Assembly (NCBI GenBank): GCA_023238725.1
Contig: CM041553.1
Coordinates: forward strand, 14,195,001-14,259,000
Source of the DNA: Scortum barcoo
Lineage: Eukaryota; Chordata; Actinopteri; Centrarchiformes; Terapontidae
Direction of reading: 5' to 3'
Length of the DNA stretch: 64,000 nt
Below are positions 1-11,556 of this stretch, one piece after another. How positions within the stretch are numbered: the stretch's first letter is position 1; each line of letters begins with the position of its first letter. The position numbers were made by a program, and so were the translations under genes. The notes under the pieces are model-generated. The model saw only the letters and a list, made by a program, of their open reading frames with translations, had not been told where the DNA came from and did not search any database.

Positions 1-839
1 TTTCATAGCACAATAGAAACCTGTTACTATACAGGAGTCTATCACAGTGTTTATTTTAAACATACTAGTTTGTGTGAAAAGCACTTTTGACAGATCTGAA
101 TGTTGATTCGTTGTGTGCAATGATTTTACTGTTGTGCAGTGTTCAGGAACATAAGGGATTGCGTGTGTCCCAAAAGCCCCAAACAAAGGAAATTCTCTGT
201 ACTGTGTGTGTGTGTGTATGTATCAGGCAGGGATGGGTTTTCTGAAAAGAATTGTGATATTGATGTTTGCTTTATTTACCTCAGGAACGATGTCTTTCCT
301 CTGTCAAGGACTTTATTAAAGCATGTTAGAGCCCATGTAATATATTACATCTCATGATTTCATCAGACCTCAAAAGATTTTGAGTCATACAGCAGACTTC
401 TGACTATCTGACTTTAGTCAAATAAATAACCCTCATGAATGGGCAGTTTATATCTCTGTATTACTACACGTAGGAGTACAAGTGGGGACTAAGGTACTTA
501 ATAAAATTATATGCAAAAATCATGAAAAAAGGACAGATTTCTGTAATTTCATGATGTGTATACTATACTGTCCTATGTCCCTGGTACAATTAATTGGGAT
601 ATATTGATTATTACATGACATCAAAAACCAGACAAGTGAAAGATGGAGTGGCCGAGGACTCATTTTGCATTTTAATCAAACCTTTAACCAACCACTTGAA
701 TGTTGTTGACTGATATGCAATACAAATATATGAAATCCACAATAAAATTAAAAATGTAGTATAAGAGACAAAAATGCTGTGAAAGCAACAATTTAAAGGA
801 AGTATGGTTGATTCACTCCCACAATTCACCCTCATACAG
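1..839 (+). other. g3bp2: g3bp2 intron (no exon seen)
   Basis: This AT-rich stretch lies upstream of the first recognisable g3bp2 exon and ends in the acceptor CTCATACAG at 831-839. I see no convincing exon in it. The short open frames (for example 139-357 and antisense 611-955) have no conserved protein character. It is read as the intron before the RG-linker exon, and the 5' part of g3bp2 lies outside the window. Confidence 0.6.
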
Positions 840-2853
840 CCCAGAGTTGAAGCAAAGCCGGAGACACAGACAACACCTCTTCGGCCCCGAGACCAGCGCA
901 CACGCGACAGACCAGCCTTCACCTCACGGGGTCCCAGACCTGGTAACACCTGCACTCAGATAAAAGGTTTATCAATTCTTTTTGTTTTTGGCTTATTCTC
1001 ACATTTTGCATGTCTCTGTTACTATCAGATGGGGTTGCATCCTCGGAGTCACAAACGGGAAAACCACATTTGAGTTTTGTCAACAAAGGTAAACAGGACC
1101 ACAATTATTCATAAACCTGTTTAATTATTATTTTTTGATTACTGAGTAAGAATATTGTTTAGTCATTGTCTTCTTGCATGTGGTATAACTTTTACTTTCT
1201 TGAGGAATTTTTCTTCCTTTTGGTTTTGATTAATTAATGTGAGCTGACCTGTCGTGTTGTTCTGACCTGCAGGTGGCAGGGGAGATGCTGAATCTGGTGA
1301 CATGGACAGCAGGCGGATCGGCCGGTACCCAGACAGCCACCAGCTTTTTGTGGGAAATCTCCCACATGACATTGATGAAAGCGAGCTGAAAGATTTCTTT
1401 ATGAGTATGTTTCTTTGTAAAGTTTAGATGAAATGTCCATGACTTGTTGTTTTTTTCTTTTTTTGAGGGTGAATAAATATTAGTGAAATGATGCTACATC
1501 TTTTTTTCCCTTGTAGCTTATGGAAATGTTGTGGAACTGCGGATCAACACCAAGGGCGTCGGCGGGAAGCTGCCCAACTTTGGATTTGTGGTCTTTGACG
1601 ACTCTGAACCTGTGCAAAGAATCCTGGGGGCCAAGGTAGAAGGGGCATGTATTGACATTTCATTCATTACCCACTCTCATTCTTTTGGTGGTGGTTTGGT
1701 GACACGCATTTCTATAATTTCTGCAATGAATCTGACACAGGTGGTGGATTCAGACAAACTATAGCTTCGAGATTATAAAAATAAAAACACAAGAAGCTGT
1801 GTTTGGTTGTAACAGTGAGATAAAATGGGAAACAAAAAGAACATGAAGACGGCACACAGCATTTGTTCTGTTTTGAGGCAGGATTTTATGACCGTGGACA
1901 GCCATCGTAGCAATAATTTCCTCTCTAACTGCAGAAAAACAACCCTTAGTATAAACATTGCAAGGAGCTGTTTAGGAGAGAGTGTCACTTCAGGTGTCCA
2001 CGAGATATGAAATACGATCCAGGAAGTCCAGTTTGTGTAACGGATCTGTGAGTTTGGAGGCTTATCAGACTGCACAACAGTTTGTAATACTCTGAGACTG
2101 GTTTTTGCAACTCTAAAAAGTTATTGTTACAGCAGTCATTTTATATTTTGTTGTAACAATTATGAGAGGTTATAATCAAAGTGCCTGTCAGTAAGAGTAG
2201 AAGGAAGTGCTCTTATTTTGAAATTTTATAGAGAATATGCTTCGATGCTCACACTAATTCTCTCCTTTGTACTTCTCTTCTCATCTACTTATCTTTTGTG
2301 TAAACTGTTTTGTTGTTGCTTGGCTGTTCGGCTGTCATCTGCTCCAAGTTAGCACGTGTGGTGGAGCAGAGCCGTCAGATACACTCTTCAATTTTCAAAT
2401 AACTGGCCTCACGAATGAAGGGTCTGCGTTTGTTTCACCCAGGGCTAGGTTGGTCTGAACACAGCTTCACTGGCAGGGACACACAACCAGTGAATGATGT
2501 GGGTTATGAAATCGAAGGGGAAATACTTATTCCTGGTTTGGTTGTGACCTCTCTTTTTCTGCCTGCAGCCCATCATGTTTCGAGGCGAGGTGCGTCTGAA
2601 TGTGGAGGAGAAGAAGACGAGGGCGGTGCGCGAGCGAGAGACCCGTGGTGGAGGAGGAGACGACCGTCGGGACATGAGGCGCAACGACCGGGGCCCCGGA
2701 GGTTCGCGAGGCATCGTGGGAAGCGGAATGATGCGTGAGCGTGACGGGAGGGGACCACCACCTCGAGGCGGCATGGCCCCCAAACCTGGCATGGGCTCCG
2801 GACGAGGCTCTGGCGGCCAGGGAGAAGGTCGCTTCACGACCCAGCGCCGCTGA
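840..2853 (+). CDS. g3bp2: Ras GTPase-activating protein-binding protein 2, C-terminal exons (partial gene)
   Basis: Four coding exons can be joined in frame: 840-942, 1273-1404, 1517-1635 and 2569-2853 (stop TGA 2851-2853). Exon 1 here encodes the Pro/Arg linker starting PRVEAKPE and ending RGPRPG. Exons 2 and 3 encode an RRM with RNP2-like LFVGNL and RNP1-like NFGFVVF. The last exon encodes PIMFRGEVRLNVEEKKTR followed by the RGG-rich tail and ends GRFTTQRR. The insertion NTKGVGGKLPN, the phrase GNLPHDID and the tail RGIVGSGMMRERDGRG fit G3BP2 better than G3BP1 as I remember the two proteins. The protein nucleates stress granules and binds mRNA in the cytoplasm. The NTF2-like dimerisation domain and acidic region lie upstream of the window. 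All splice sites are GT-AG and phases agree (1, 1, 0). The exon 2-3 junction codes MTYGN where mammals have MSFGN. Confidence 0.93.
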
Positions 2854-3994
2854 GAAGAGCACCACCCGCAGTGTGGAAATAGTACCGTGTTCTTCACCTT
2901 CAACCGTTCTCGTTAACGAAAAAAAATCTTCATGTATAAACGTATATATTTGTTTTTTGTTTTATTTTTTATTTTTTGTTCCCTCTTTGCTTTGGAATGT
3001 GACACAGTCAGCCTGTCAACCATTTGTTTGTGAAATAGACAAAACAAAATAAGCAAACAAAAAAAATTTCGCTTATTAGTTGTGAGCTGAGCATCCTTTT
3101 CGGGTATCTCAAGAATTCACAAACTTTAATTTGTAAATTCGTGAAAAAAGGCAAACCAACCAGGAGTAATCTGCCACATTAGGAGGGACTGATGAGACTT
3201 TTAACTACGACAATACAGCCCATCATTTGGAAAAGAGATTATATGCCTTGACTTAACTGGGGCGCTGCTTCACGAAATCCCTCTATTGCACATTTTATAT
3301 GGTAATTTTCTGCCCGTTACTGTTGGAAAAGAGTGAGATGCAAAAATTTGTGCAGTTCCAGGGGAAAAGCTTGCCTTTTACTTTTTTCCTTTTGAGAGAC
3401 CACTGCTTCAAAATTGCATAATGCACTCATCAATATGCACTAATGGGTACTTTTGTCGTATTACATTGACATCCACGCTCGGAACGCAGCTGGAGAGGCC
3501 TGTTTTGGTCTCAACACGATACGACTTACCGGGGCAGGCCTCGCTTACAGCCTGTCTGCTGTGACCAATGTACTTTTCACACTTTTGACCCAAAACTACG
3601 CTTCAATTACTGCTGGATGGACAAGATGACAAGCAAATCTACATTATATTTTTCCTCATTTATAAATTAAATAGAAAAAAAAAGCTTGAATCCCGGACTT
3701 TCACCAAATGAGTGGGGGGACAAAGGATAAACAAGAAACAAAGTTGAACAATAGAAGAGTGGTGATAATGATGGCTGCTCGCTCTGTTTTTCTTTTTGAT
3801 TCCAAGTTTTGTTTTTGTTTTTTCTCCATGTTTTTTTTTTTTTTTCTTCCACCCCCTGCCAGCTAGATTGCGAAACTAGGATGGATGACACCTTCCCTCT
3901 GTCTTCCCTCCCTTCCTGTCTTAAGCGCGGAGTAACAGAATAAATGTACAGCAAAAATCATAGTTTACTGTATGTTTTTGTTTTTCTGTGTTTA

Positions 3995-4140
<146 letters not shown>

Positions 4141-5620
4141 TTGATAAGAGCATGATGGTGCCTTCTATTTCACCTTTTCCAGTCTTACTAAAAGCGGTTT
4201 GGAGCTCACTGCCTCCTAATGCAGAGCTGCTCATTTTAAACTATTGTCTTCTGGGAGCAGATACAAAAAGAAATTGCAGTATTCAAAAGATTTACGTTTT
4301 TCAGGTGCATTTTTTTTTTCCATACTGTTTTACTATCTAAGATGATCTGTTGTGAGTTTTGTACATTTTGTTTTGTAACGTGTCTGTTCTGGTTTTTGTA
4401 GAGACAATAGGTGCCTCGAGTTCTGTTTGATGTTTAATGGTTTAAGAGGCGCATCTGAAGAACTACTCTCCCAAAAACGAAAAAAAGGTACATTAAAGAT
4501 GGTGACAGTGAAACGTTTGGTCCTTTTGGTTTAACAAGTCGTAGCTCTCCACAGCCGTGAAGGTTTGCTGTTTTTTTGGGGGGGGGAATTCAGATACTGT
4601 TGACTCTCTACAGTTCGACCATAGTTTTCACAACTCATGGCAGCGCTCGGGTGAATCCCTGGACTCAGAAGTTGTCAGACTGTTCTTTTTCTCAGCAAAC
4701 AATTTTGTAATGATCTGTGCAGGTGGGCTGGCTGCAGTTACAGCCCACAGACAAGCAAATAATTGTGTTCACTTTTCACTTTTCTAGCTGTTATATGCAT
4801 TTGTATTTTTTCATATGCTGATTATTCATTGTGCATATTTTATCCATTTGCTTTTCCATTTGAGGCGAGTCTAATCTGAAATGCCATATCAGTCATCTCC
4901 ATCTTGTCCTCTGATGAGTTTTATTTTTTACCATTCGGTAGAAAGGGAAGACCTTTTGGTTTCAGCTGGAAAGGAAAATATGACAAACAAGACAATGTTA
5001 TCTCCTTATCTCCTTTTTTTTTTTTTTTTTTCCTTTCTTTTTTTGGCGGAGGTTATCTTGCACTGAAATGGAAGAAGTGAAATTGATGTAGCATTTTTCT
5101 GAACAAATATACTAGTGAGGTCTTCCTTGTATGGTGGTATTGCACTATTCCCAAACTTTCTGGGACAATCTGTCAGTTTGGACACAGCCTCTCTCCAAAT
5201 TTCTCATCTAGCAATGAAAAGGGAAAAAAAAAAATTAAAGCTAGCCTTGTTATCAGCATGAAAATAATATTTGCCCAGACACGGCTTATTTTATGTAGTT
5301 TTCCACAGTAATGCTCGGCTCCCTTGTAGTTGAGATGAAGTATTTTCAGATGTGAGAATAGTTTTCAATAGAGAGACTCTTAATTTGTTACCATCAGCCT
5401 TTTGACCTAACCTTACAGAAAAATCCCTGCCCTTTGGTCCTCGAGTGTTTTTAAATAGACAGTTCTCATGGGTGCCTCTGCCCCAAATGTTTATTTGTCA
5501 GGTAATTGCTTAACACTTAACTGACACACATACTTCTTACAGCAATGGTCAATGAAGAGAAGCGGTGAGAGAAGAGCCGTCATGCTTTCAGACCAATCTG
5601 TGCTTTTACATCGTGGTAAT

Positions 5621-5649
5621 GGTGTGTGTGTGTGTGTGTGTGTGTGTGT
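5621..5649 (+). repeat. (GT)n microsatellite
   Basis: A simple GT repeat in the g3bp2 downstream region, followed by GTAGGGGTGGG. Confidence 0.9.
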
Positions 5650-6889
5650 AGGGGTGGGAAAATGTTTGAGCATATAAATTGGGTAATTCTTCTTTTTCAC
5701 GGAGGTTTTCAACGACCCACCCTTTTCCAAACTTCAAAGGATCCTCACAAGAAAAAAAAAAAAAGACATGTACATTTATTTTCCTGTAGTTGAAAATGCA
5801 GTAGAGTGGATCCTCGTTGTGAATCATTCCAGTCCATTTTGAGTGGAAATAGAAGTACCTTCTCGGCTTTAGCAGGTGTGGTAAACAGTTGGCTGCCATC
5901 TTAATTTTACTGTGTTTACCTTTTACTTGTTGCTAGTACAAAAGTGTTGCAGGTGGAGAATTTTTTTTTTTTTCTTTTTTTCTTTTTGGTCTTTTTTTTT
6001 CTATTTTGAATGTGTTGGACTTAACATACAATAAACTACTGATAACAGCACCACTCATACAGTTTGTCATGTTTGCAGGTTCCTCCATAAAAGGTTGTGT
6101 AAATAAGTGTTGTTGCACTTTAATAAGTTTGTGGACGGAGAGGGTTTTGTAGTGAAGGAGATTGTCCCGACTGTGGTGCAGATTTGAGTGCTGAAGTTGA
6201 TGATGGTTGAGCAGCAAGCACAGAAAAAAGTTATTTGTTTATAGCCTTATTTGTTTATAGCATTTTTATTTTTAAGTGTAACACATTTTACATCAAAGGT
6301 CAGTTTACTCATCTCTTCATTACTATGAAAAATTATGCATTATGTCTTCTGTGGCTCTGGAAAAACGTTTGCCAAAAGTCTGCTTCACAAACTGGCGGTG
6401 TCGAGTGTGATCTGTGTAACGAAGTATTGGCTCCAGTGCTTTTATAGCATACTAAAGAGTAAAAGTCAGGATTTCTCAGGTTCTGCTGTATCGGTTTTGA
6501 CCCTTGTTTTTAAATGTTTTCCTCCCAGTGTAATAACTATAAGTGCTGGAGTTCCCTTTTAAAGGTCCTCTGTGGACTTTTTGACCACTATTAAAGCCAT
6601 GAACCAATGTTTTTATGTGATACAGGATCTTCCACTGGTCTACAGGTGGTTGTAACATGTCACGAAACACACCCACAAGCTAAACCAACAAAGGCAATGA
6701 AGGAAGAACACAAGCTTTGTAAACATGGATGTGAAAAATTGCTGAAACCTTTGAAGAAAAATCATTGTGAATGCTTCATGAGGAAATAATTATACAGGAA
6801 AGCGTGCAGAAAACCCACATGGCCCCTTTTAAGGGTGGAAAATGAACCACTGCATGCATTTTTTAATGTCAATACATTATTATTATTGC

Positions 6890-6895
6890 TTTAAT
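6890..6895 (-). terminator. Candidate poly(A) signal of the odaph-like gene
   Basis: The minus strand reads ATTAAA here, 63 bases past the stop codon at 6958-6960. A second ATTAAA follows at 6867-6862. This spacing would give a very short 3' UTR. Choice of signal is inferred from sequence only. Confidence 0.4.
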
Positions 6896-6957
6896 TTTAG
6901 TATTCATGTTCAAAAGACTGAATCGGCTTGCTGACTGGTGACACCTCCAGTATCTCC

Positions 6958-9900
6958 TCAGTCACCATCGCTGCTCTCACTTGATGTCGAGGCAGATCGC
7001 TGAGCCAGGACGGGACCTCTACGATGTCCTGCTGGACCGCCACTGCTTTGATGAAGGACTTTATGTTTCTGAAGATCCAGGAACCAATGAGGAGCCCCAA
7101 AAGGTGAGTGTGGAGGACGCCGACCCCCTCCTTGTAGAAACCCGCCTCGTCCATACACATGAGACCCTCCGCCGACTGGGTTAGATGGGAGGATGTAAAA
7201 AGGCACAATGGGCTGGTAGATCACATGAGGTGGGAGAGGAGGAGGTTTGTGATGTGCGTCCTGTCCTGGTTTGTTGATGGAGATTGGAGGTGGAGGGGTG
7301 GTGTTGATTCCTGTCGAAGGCTCATCAGTGATGGTAAGGATCTGACATGGAGGGTTTTCATTTCTTGTCTGAGCAGCAACACTCCTCCTCACAATGGACC
7401 CTAAAAAGAAATAAACAATGCAAATATGATTTGGCATCACTTGCTTGACAGTGATGGGATGTAAGTACATTTATTTAAATACAAATCCAAGGTATTTGAG
7501 TATTTTTTTTATTTTATGCACCTGTATACTTCATCTTCATCTCAAATGCAAATACTACTGTACATATGTTTACCCCACTACATTTTTCTGACAGCTTTAG
7601 TTACTTTCCAGATTACTATTTTTCATACCCTTCCCTGGTCAATGAAAACTCTTGTTTCTCCAATTTTGGTGATTTAGATTTTTTTTCCTGATAAACTGAA
7701 GGATTAAATGTTTCCTTATGGGTTTAGGAATTCTCCTTAAAATAAACTATTTAAAACCTCTTTAAGATGGAAAATACATCATCTCAAAGCTAAAAAGTTT
7801 GTCTGAGCTCATAAAAACTTTTCTTTTTATGATGAAAACACATGATGATCATATAAACCATGATGCATTTCTGTAGATTTAGATAGATTTAGATATATAC
7901 ATAAAGTAATTTGAATGAGCTCAACCTGAAACAGCAGGAAACTACAATATGAACATTAATGCGGCAGTGATATTAATCCATCAGATATAATAAAAGACTG
8001 AGAGGGACCGTTTTACTGCACAGTGAGAACTTTTACTTTAGATTGCATTTAGCTGATACCCTTTACATACTTCTACTTAAGTCAGGTTTCAAATGCAGAT
8101 GTTTTACTTGTAATGAAGTACTAATACCACAGTGTGTATTAGTACTTTTATTCAAGGAAAGGATTTAAGTACTGTTGTGCTGAGCAGAGCTGGCTGGCCC
8201 ATTAGACAATATAGACAAATGCTAAGGGCGCCATGGCCTCCAGGGGGCGCCACAAAATCGGAAAAAAAATCACCTTCAATATAATTATATTAAAACTAGT
8301 TATTACTATTAACTCTTAAAATGGAAAAGCTCACATAGATTCAAATGTAAAGCAATGTCCAATTAATATTACTACAAATGATAAATACCAAATAATCCCC
8401 CCCTCCTCCGGCTGATGGTACCTGCTCGCTCTCTGTGGGGGGAGGGGCAGATTTATTGATGTGACCAGAGAAGTTTGTAAAAATGTCAAAACGAGCTGAA
8501 CTGTCCGGAGCACAGGGAAGAAAAAAAGAAAAGAAGAGGAGGAAAAACAGGAGAAAGAAAGAGGTAAAGTAAAGATACAGTAATGAAATGAAGCATCAGT
8601 TATCTCACAGTGTGCTGTGAAGTTGATAACTTCTTCTGAGCGATTAGCCTCAACATGCTAATCAGTAAATAAACAGTTTTATATTTCTGTAGCTGGGCGG
8701 CATGGAGGCTCTTTACTTTATGGATCATTTATAAAGATTAAACCTACTCAGTAGGTGTCTACATTGGCCTAATCTACGCTTTTATTATTTGTTTTATTTA
8801 CATCTGGCTAGCTAACGTTTTTCCTGATTTTAATAGTCAATCAAAATGCTTTTCCCTTTTCACCCCTTTATATATCAGATTTCTTAACCCTAGTTGTTTG
8901 TTGTGTTACAGTTCATATTGTCTAAAGCATGTTAATTGTTTTAAACTTTACATCAGTGTTAAAGTACACATTATTATTATTATTATTATTATTATTAATA
9001 CTCCATAACTTATCATTTCCACATGCCATATTAAATTGCAGTTTACTGCTTCTTTGCATCTGCTAATCAACATTTCACTGTAATGACAATAAAGTTGTAT
9101 CTAATCTAATATGCATATCAGAAAAAGATACATTGTATATTATACATGCATTGTAGACAACATGTATCTATTAGGTTTTTAATTTTTTTTTTAGGAATCA
9201 TCATTTTTATGTAATAGCTGTAACACTCCTCTTCATTAATTATTGTCGTACCTTGTTTTTCATTTCCCAAGGCTTCATGCTGATAGTTGACAGGAAGAGA
9301 TCCTTTGAGAGAAGACAATTTGTAATGAGTCATAAAGTCACTATTTCATAGGACTGTTAAATGCAGGGCTGATGCCAGGATTTTAGAAATACTAATAATG
9401 ACCAGGCACCAAAAATAAAAAAATATATAAATTGATACATTTAAATGATTAGACTTAATCAGTTTCAGCTAAATAAAACAGAAAATATGAGAGAAAAAGC
9501 TGAAAACTCTTTGGACTCAGGATTTCTGTCAGTATGTGTCCATGCAGATAGACACTAGGAATAAGAATGAATTCGTTTATAGTATTTGGATTTTTTAACC
9601 TTTTTTTTTAATTCAGTTAAACACCCGAAAACCTTCTTGTTCTCCGTGACCCTCTCACTATGAGCTACGAGAACACACAATGTTCTGCCAAAGTTAGAGC
9701 CGTTCGAGTTACTTCACATTAGCAACTTCTATTATTATTATTATTATTATTATCAATTTTTAAGATAACAATTTTTAAGATTTTACACCAAGTTTTTATT
9801 TTTATTGGCTAGTGTTTGAAGTAAGTTTGAAACTTTCGTGTTAAAACCATTAAAAAATATTCTAGTGGGGAAATCATATTTTTTTATGTTGAAAATGTAT

Positions 9901-10249
9901 GAAAAGTCAGAATTAAATGTATGAAGTTACTGGAAGCAGCCTAAAAAATATCTCTGAATTTACACTTCTGCAGGTTTCTAAACACCCCAAATTCCTGGAG
10001 AACAATAATCAAGTCAATTTTATTTGTACAGCCCCAAATTCACAATCTGCACAAGACACAAGACCCTCTATCCTCAGATCCTTGTGGGACCTTGTGGCTT
10101 CCTGACAGTGATAAAAACATCTCCAACCCCTGTATAATATGTTTTTTTAAGCAGTTAGTTAAAGACGGATGGTCAACACTAGTCTCACCTGTGTGTCGCA
10201 TCTGTGAGCAGAGAAGAAGAGTCAGAGCTGCTGCAGTTATCGGCCCCAT
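6958..10249 (-). CDS. odaph: Candidate odontogenesis-associated phosphoprotein (secreted, Pro-rich, acidic Ser tail)
   Basis: Two exons on the minus strand join perfectly. Exon 10249-10189 starts at ATG in a good context (caacaATGg) and encodes the signal-peptide-like MGPITAAALTLLLCSQ. It ends in donor CACAG|GTGAGA, phase 1. Exon 7400-6958 begins after TTCTTTTTAG, also phase 1, and ends TGA. The product is 167 residues. After the hydrophobic N-terminus come PPCQILTITDEPSTG, a Pro-rich part (TTPPPPISINKP, KPPPLPPHVIYQP, VPFYILPSNP), a Gly/Arg-rich part, and a C-terminal SASTSSESSDGD with an S-x-E site of the type phosphorylated by Fam20C. ODAPH, as I remember it, has a signal peptide, a CQIFTLT-like motif, Pro/Arg-rich middle and an SSSEES-like end, and it lies close to G3BP2/USO1 in human 4q21. 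It promotes enamel mineralisation. The orthology is inference. Another secreted Pro-rich (SCPP-like) protein is possible, though SCPP introns are normally phase 0. Further small in-frame exons in the 2.8-kb intron cannot be excluded. Confidence 0.6.
7449..8174 (+). repeat. Dispersed teleost repeat, family A (AGTACTTTTACTT-type), near full length
   Basis: This stretch starts near GATGTAAGTACATTTATTTAAATAC and ends near CAAGGAAAGGATTTAAGTACT. It contains the motifs CACTACATTTTTCTGACAGC and TTTTACTTGTAATGAAGTAC. I recognise the pattern from many teleost introns. Fragments of the same family occur at about 42270-42420, 46570-46660 and 60615-61055. It lies inside the intron of the odaph candidate. 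Class unknown to me. Confidence 0.55.
8976..8997 (+). repeat. (TTA)n microsatellite
   Basis: A short trinucleotide run in the odaph-candidate intron. A second TTA tract lies at about 9731-9753 in the same intron. Confidence 0.85.
10008..10110 (+). repeat. Dispersed teleost repeat fragment (CAATTTTATTTGTATAGCCC-type)
   Basis: The sequence GTCAATTTTATTTGTACAGCCC followed by CAAATTCACAATCTGCAC and ACAAGACCCTCTATCCTC resembles the 5' part of a very common teleost interspersed repeat, as I remember its consensus. A related TTTATTTGTAGAGC motif starts another fragment near 55637. Classification cannot be checked here. Confidence 0.4.
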
Positions 10250-11360
10250 TGTTGACAGGAAATGTTCCCTGAAGACCCTCTGAGAAGCTTTTTAAAACAA
10301 CGGGTGGATCTTGTTTTATGACTCAGGTGTTGAATCACGGTCTTTACATAGTGTCATTTATATATCATTGGATTGCGTCGGTTTAATATGCTTAATCACT
10401 CTAATTACTGCATGCACATGAAGCGGCTTGTTTTATTTTTCTTCAGTGTGGAGAAACCGTCTAAGCTCAGTGCTTTGGTCCTGTGAGGGATAACAATAAA
10501 CAGACTACACACAGTGAGTAACTCTGGTTGAACACAGACATTACAGCAGTCATGACGCACAGTAGCTAGTATTGTCATTATCATCATTTATATTTTTTTA
10601 AGGTTGAGGTTAAACATCCAGAAAAAATGTGGAAATGACTCACACCATAATAAATCAACACTAAACCAAAATATATAAAGAGTAAATATCCATGAAATAC
10701 TTACTAAGAGTTTGAAGAAAGTAAGCTGGATTTGCTCTTGAAGACAACAAAGAAATTGTTTAAATAGTTTTTGTATTACCTCTTACTTACTGTGTATTTT
10801 CATTTTGCATTGTTTTATACTTCTATTCTACCACACTTAAGAGGCAACTATTGTAATCTTTACAGCAATATAGTTATCAGTGTGCAGTTTAAAAATTGAT
10901 ATGTAAAACATATGATAAATGTATAAACTATGACAGTTTCACTGAACAGTTTCTCATGTACAAACATGGCATTAACATCTGCAGTAGATCAAAAGGAACA
11001 GGCTCATACAGAGGGAAAAGGAAGAGAGAGAGAGAAATTGTAATAATATTAAGAATAATAATGACAAATAAAATGAAATAAAAAATAAAAATAAATCTTT
11101 TTGTAGAAAGTGCAAGGGCTTTTTTTAAAATCATTTTCTTTATTATGCTAACATGTTCCATTGCCTTTTTTTTATCACTTTAAGAAAGGAACTCATAAGG
11201 AAACACAAAACCAAGGTTTTACTTTCATATACTTGGATTTGTGTATATAAGATTTAGATGTGAACAGTGTGTGCTTCCCATTATTGATCTGCAGCTCTTT
11301 ATTGACCTGATCACTTTAAATAAGTGGACTCAGTTGATCAGCCACGTATCGCCACGTCTT

Positions 11361-11372
11361 CGCGCATGCGCA
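11361..11372 (+). promoter_or_regulatory. uso1: NRF1-type promoter element of uso1
   Basis: The sequence CGCGCATGCGCA matches the palindromic NRF1 consensus (YGCGCAYGCGCR). It lies 185 bases upstream of the uso1 start codon in a CpG-enriched stretch (11341-11660). There is no TATA box nearby. NRF1 sites are typical of broadly expressed promoters, which fits uso1. The same region could influence the divergent odaph candidate 1.1 kb away. Confidence 0.6.
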
Positions 11373-11556
11373 GTGTCGTCTCAGAGGTGTTCCGGGGTCG
11401 CTCAGTCAGTGTGCTCAGTTAGTGTACACAGACTGAACAAAAACATCCCTGTGTGCCTTTTCTTTTCTTTTTTTTTACCTTTTATATGCACACAGTAACT
11501 TGGCAGAACGCTGAGGGTGTTTTGGGAATAGAGGCGCTGTGAACAGGGCAGACAGG

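Noticed and set aside
2445..2903. Antisense open frame of 152 aa, Pro/Arg-rich
   Set aside because: It is the complement of the RGG-coding last exon of g3bp2; the sense frame is clearly the conserved one.
6897..7208. Alternative minus-strand frame (MCLFTSSHLTQ...) and plus-strand frame 6981-7184 over the odaph exon
   Set aside because: Neither connects to a splice partner, while the chosen frame joins the signal-peptide exon in phase and ends in an acidic Ser tail.
8200..8270. GGGCGCC repeats in AAGGGCGCCATGGCC ... AGGGGGCGCCAC, possible transposon end
   Set aside because: No matching partner end or target duplication was found nearby, so I could not support an element call.
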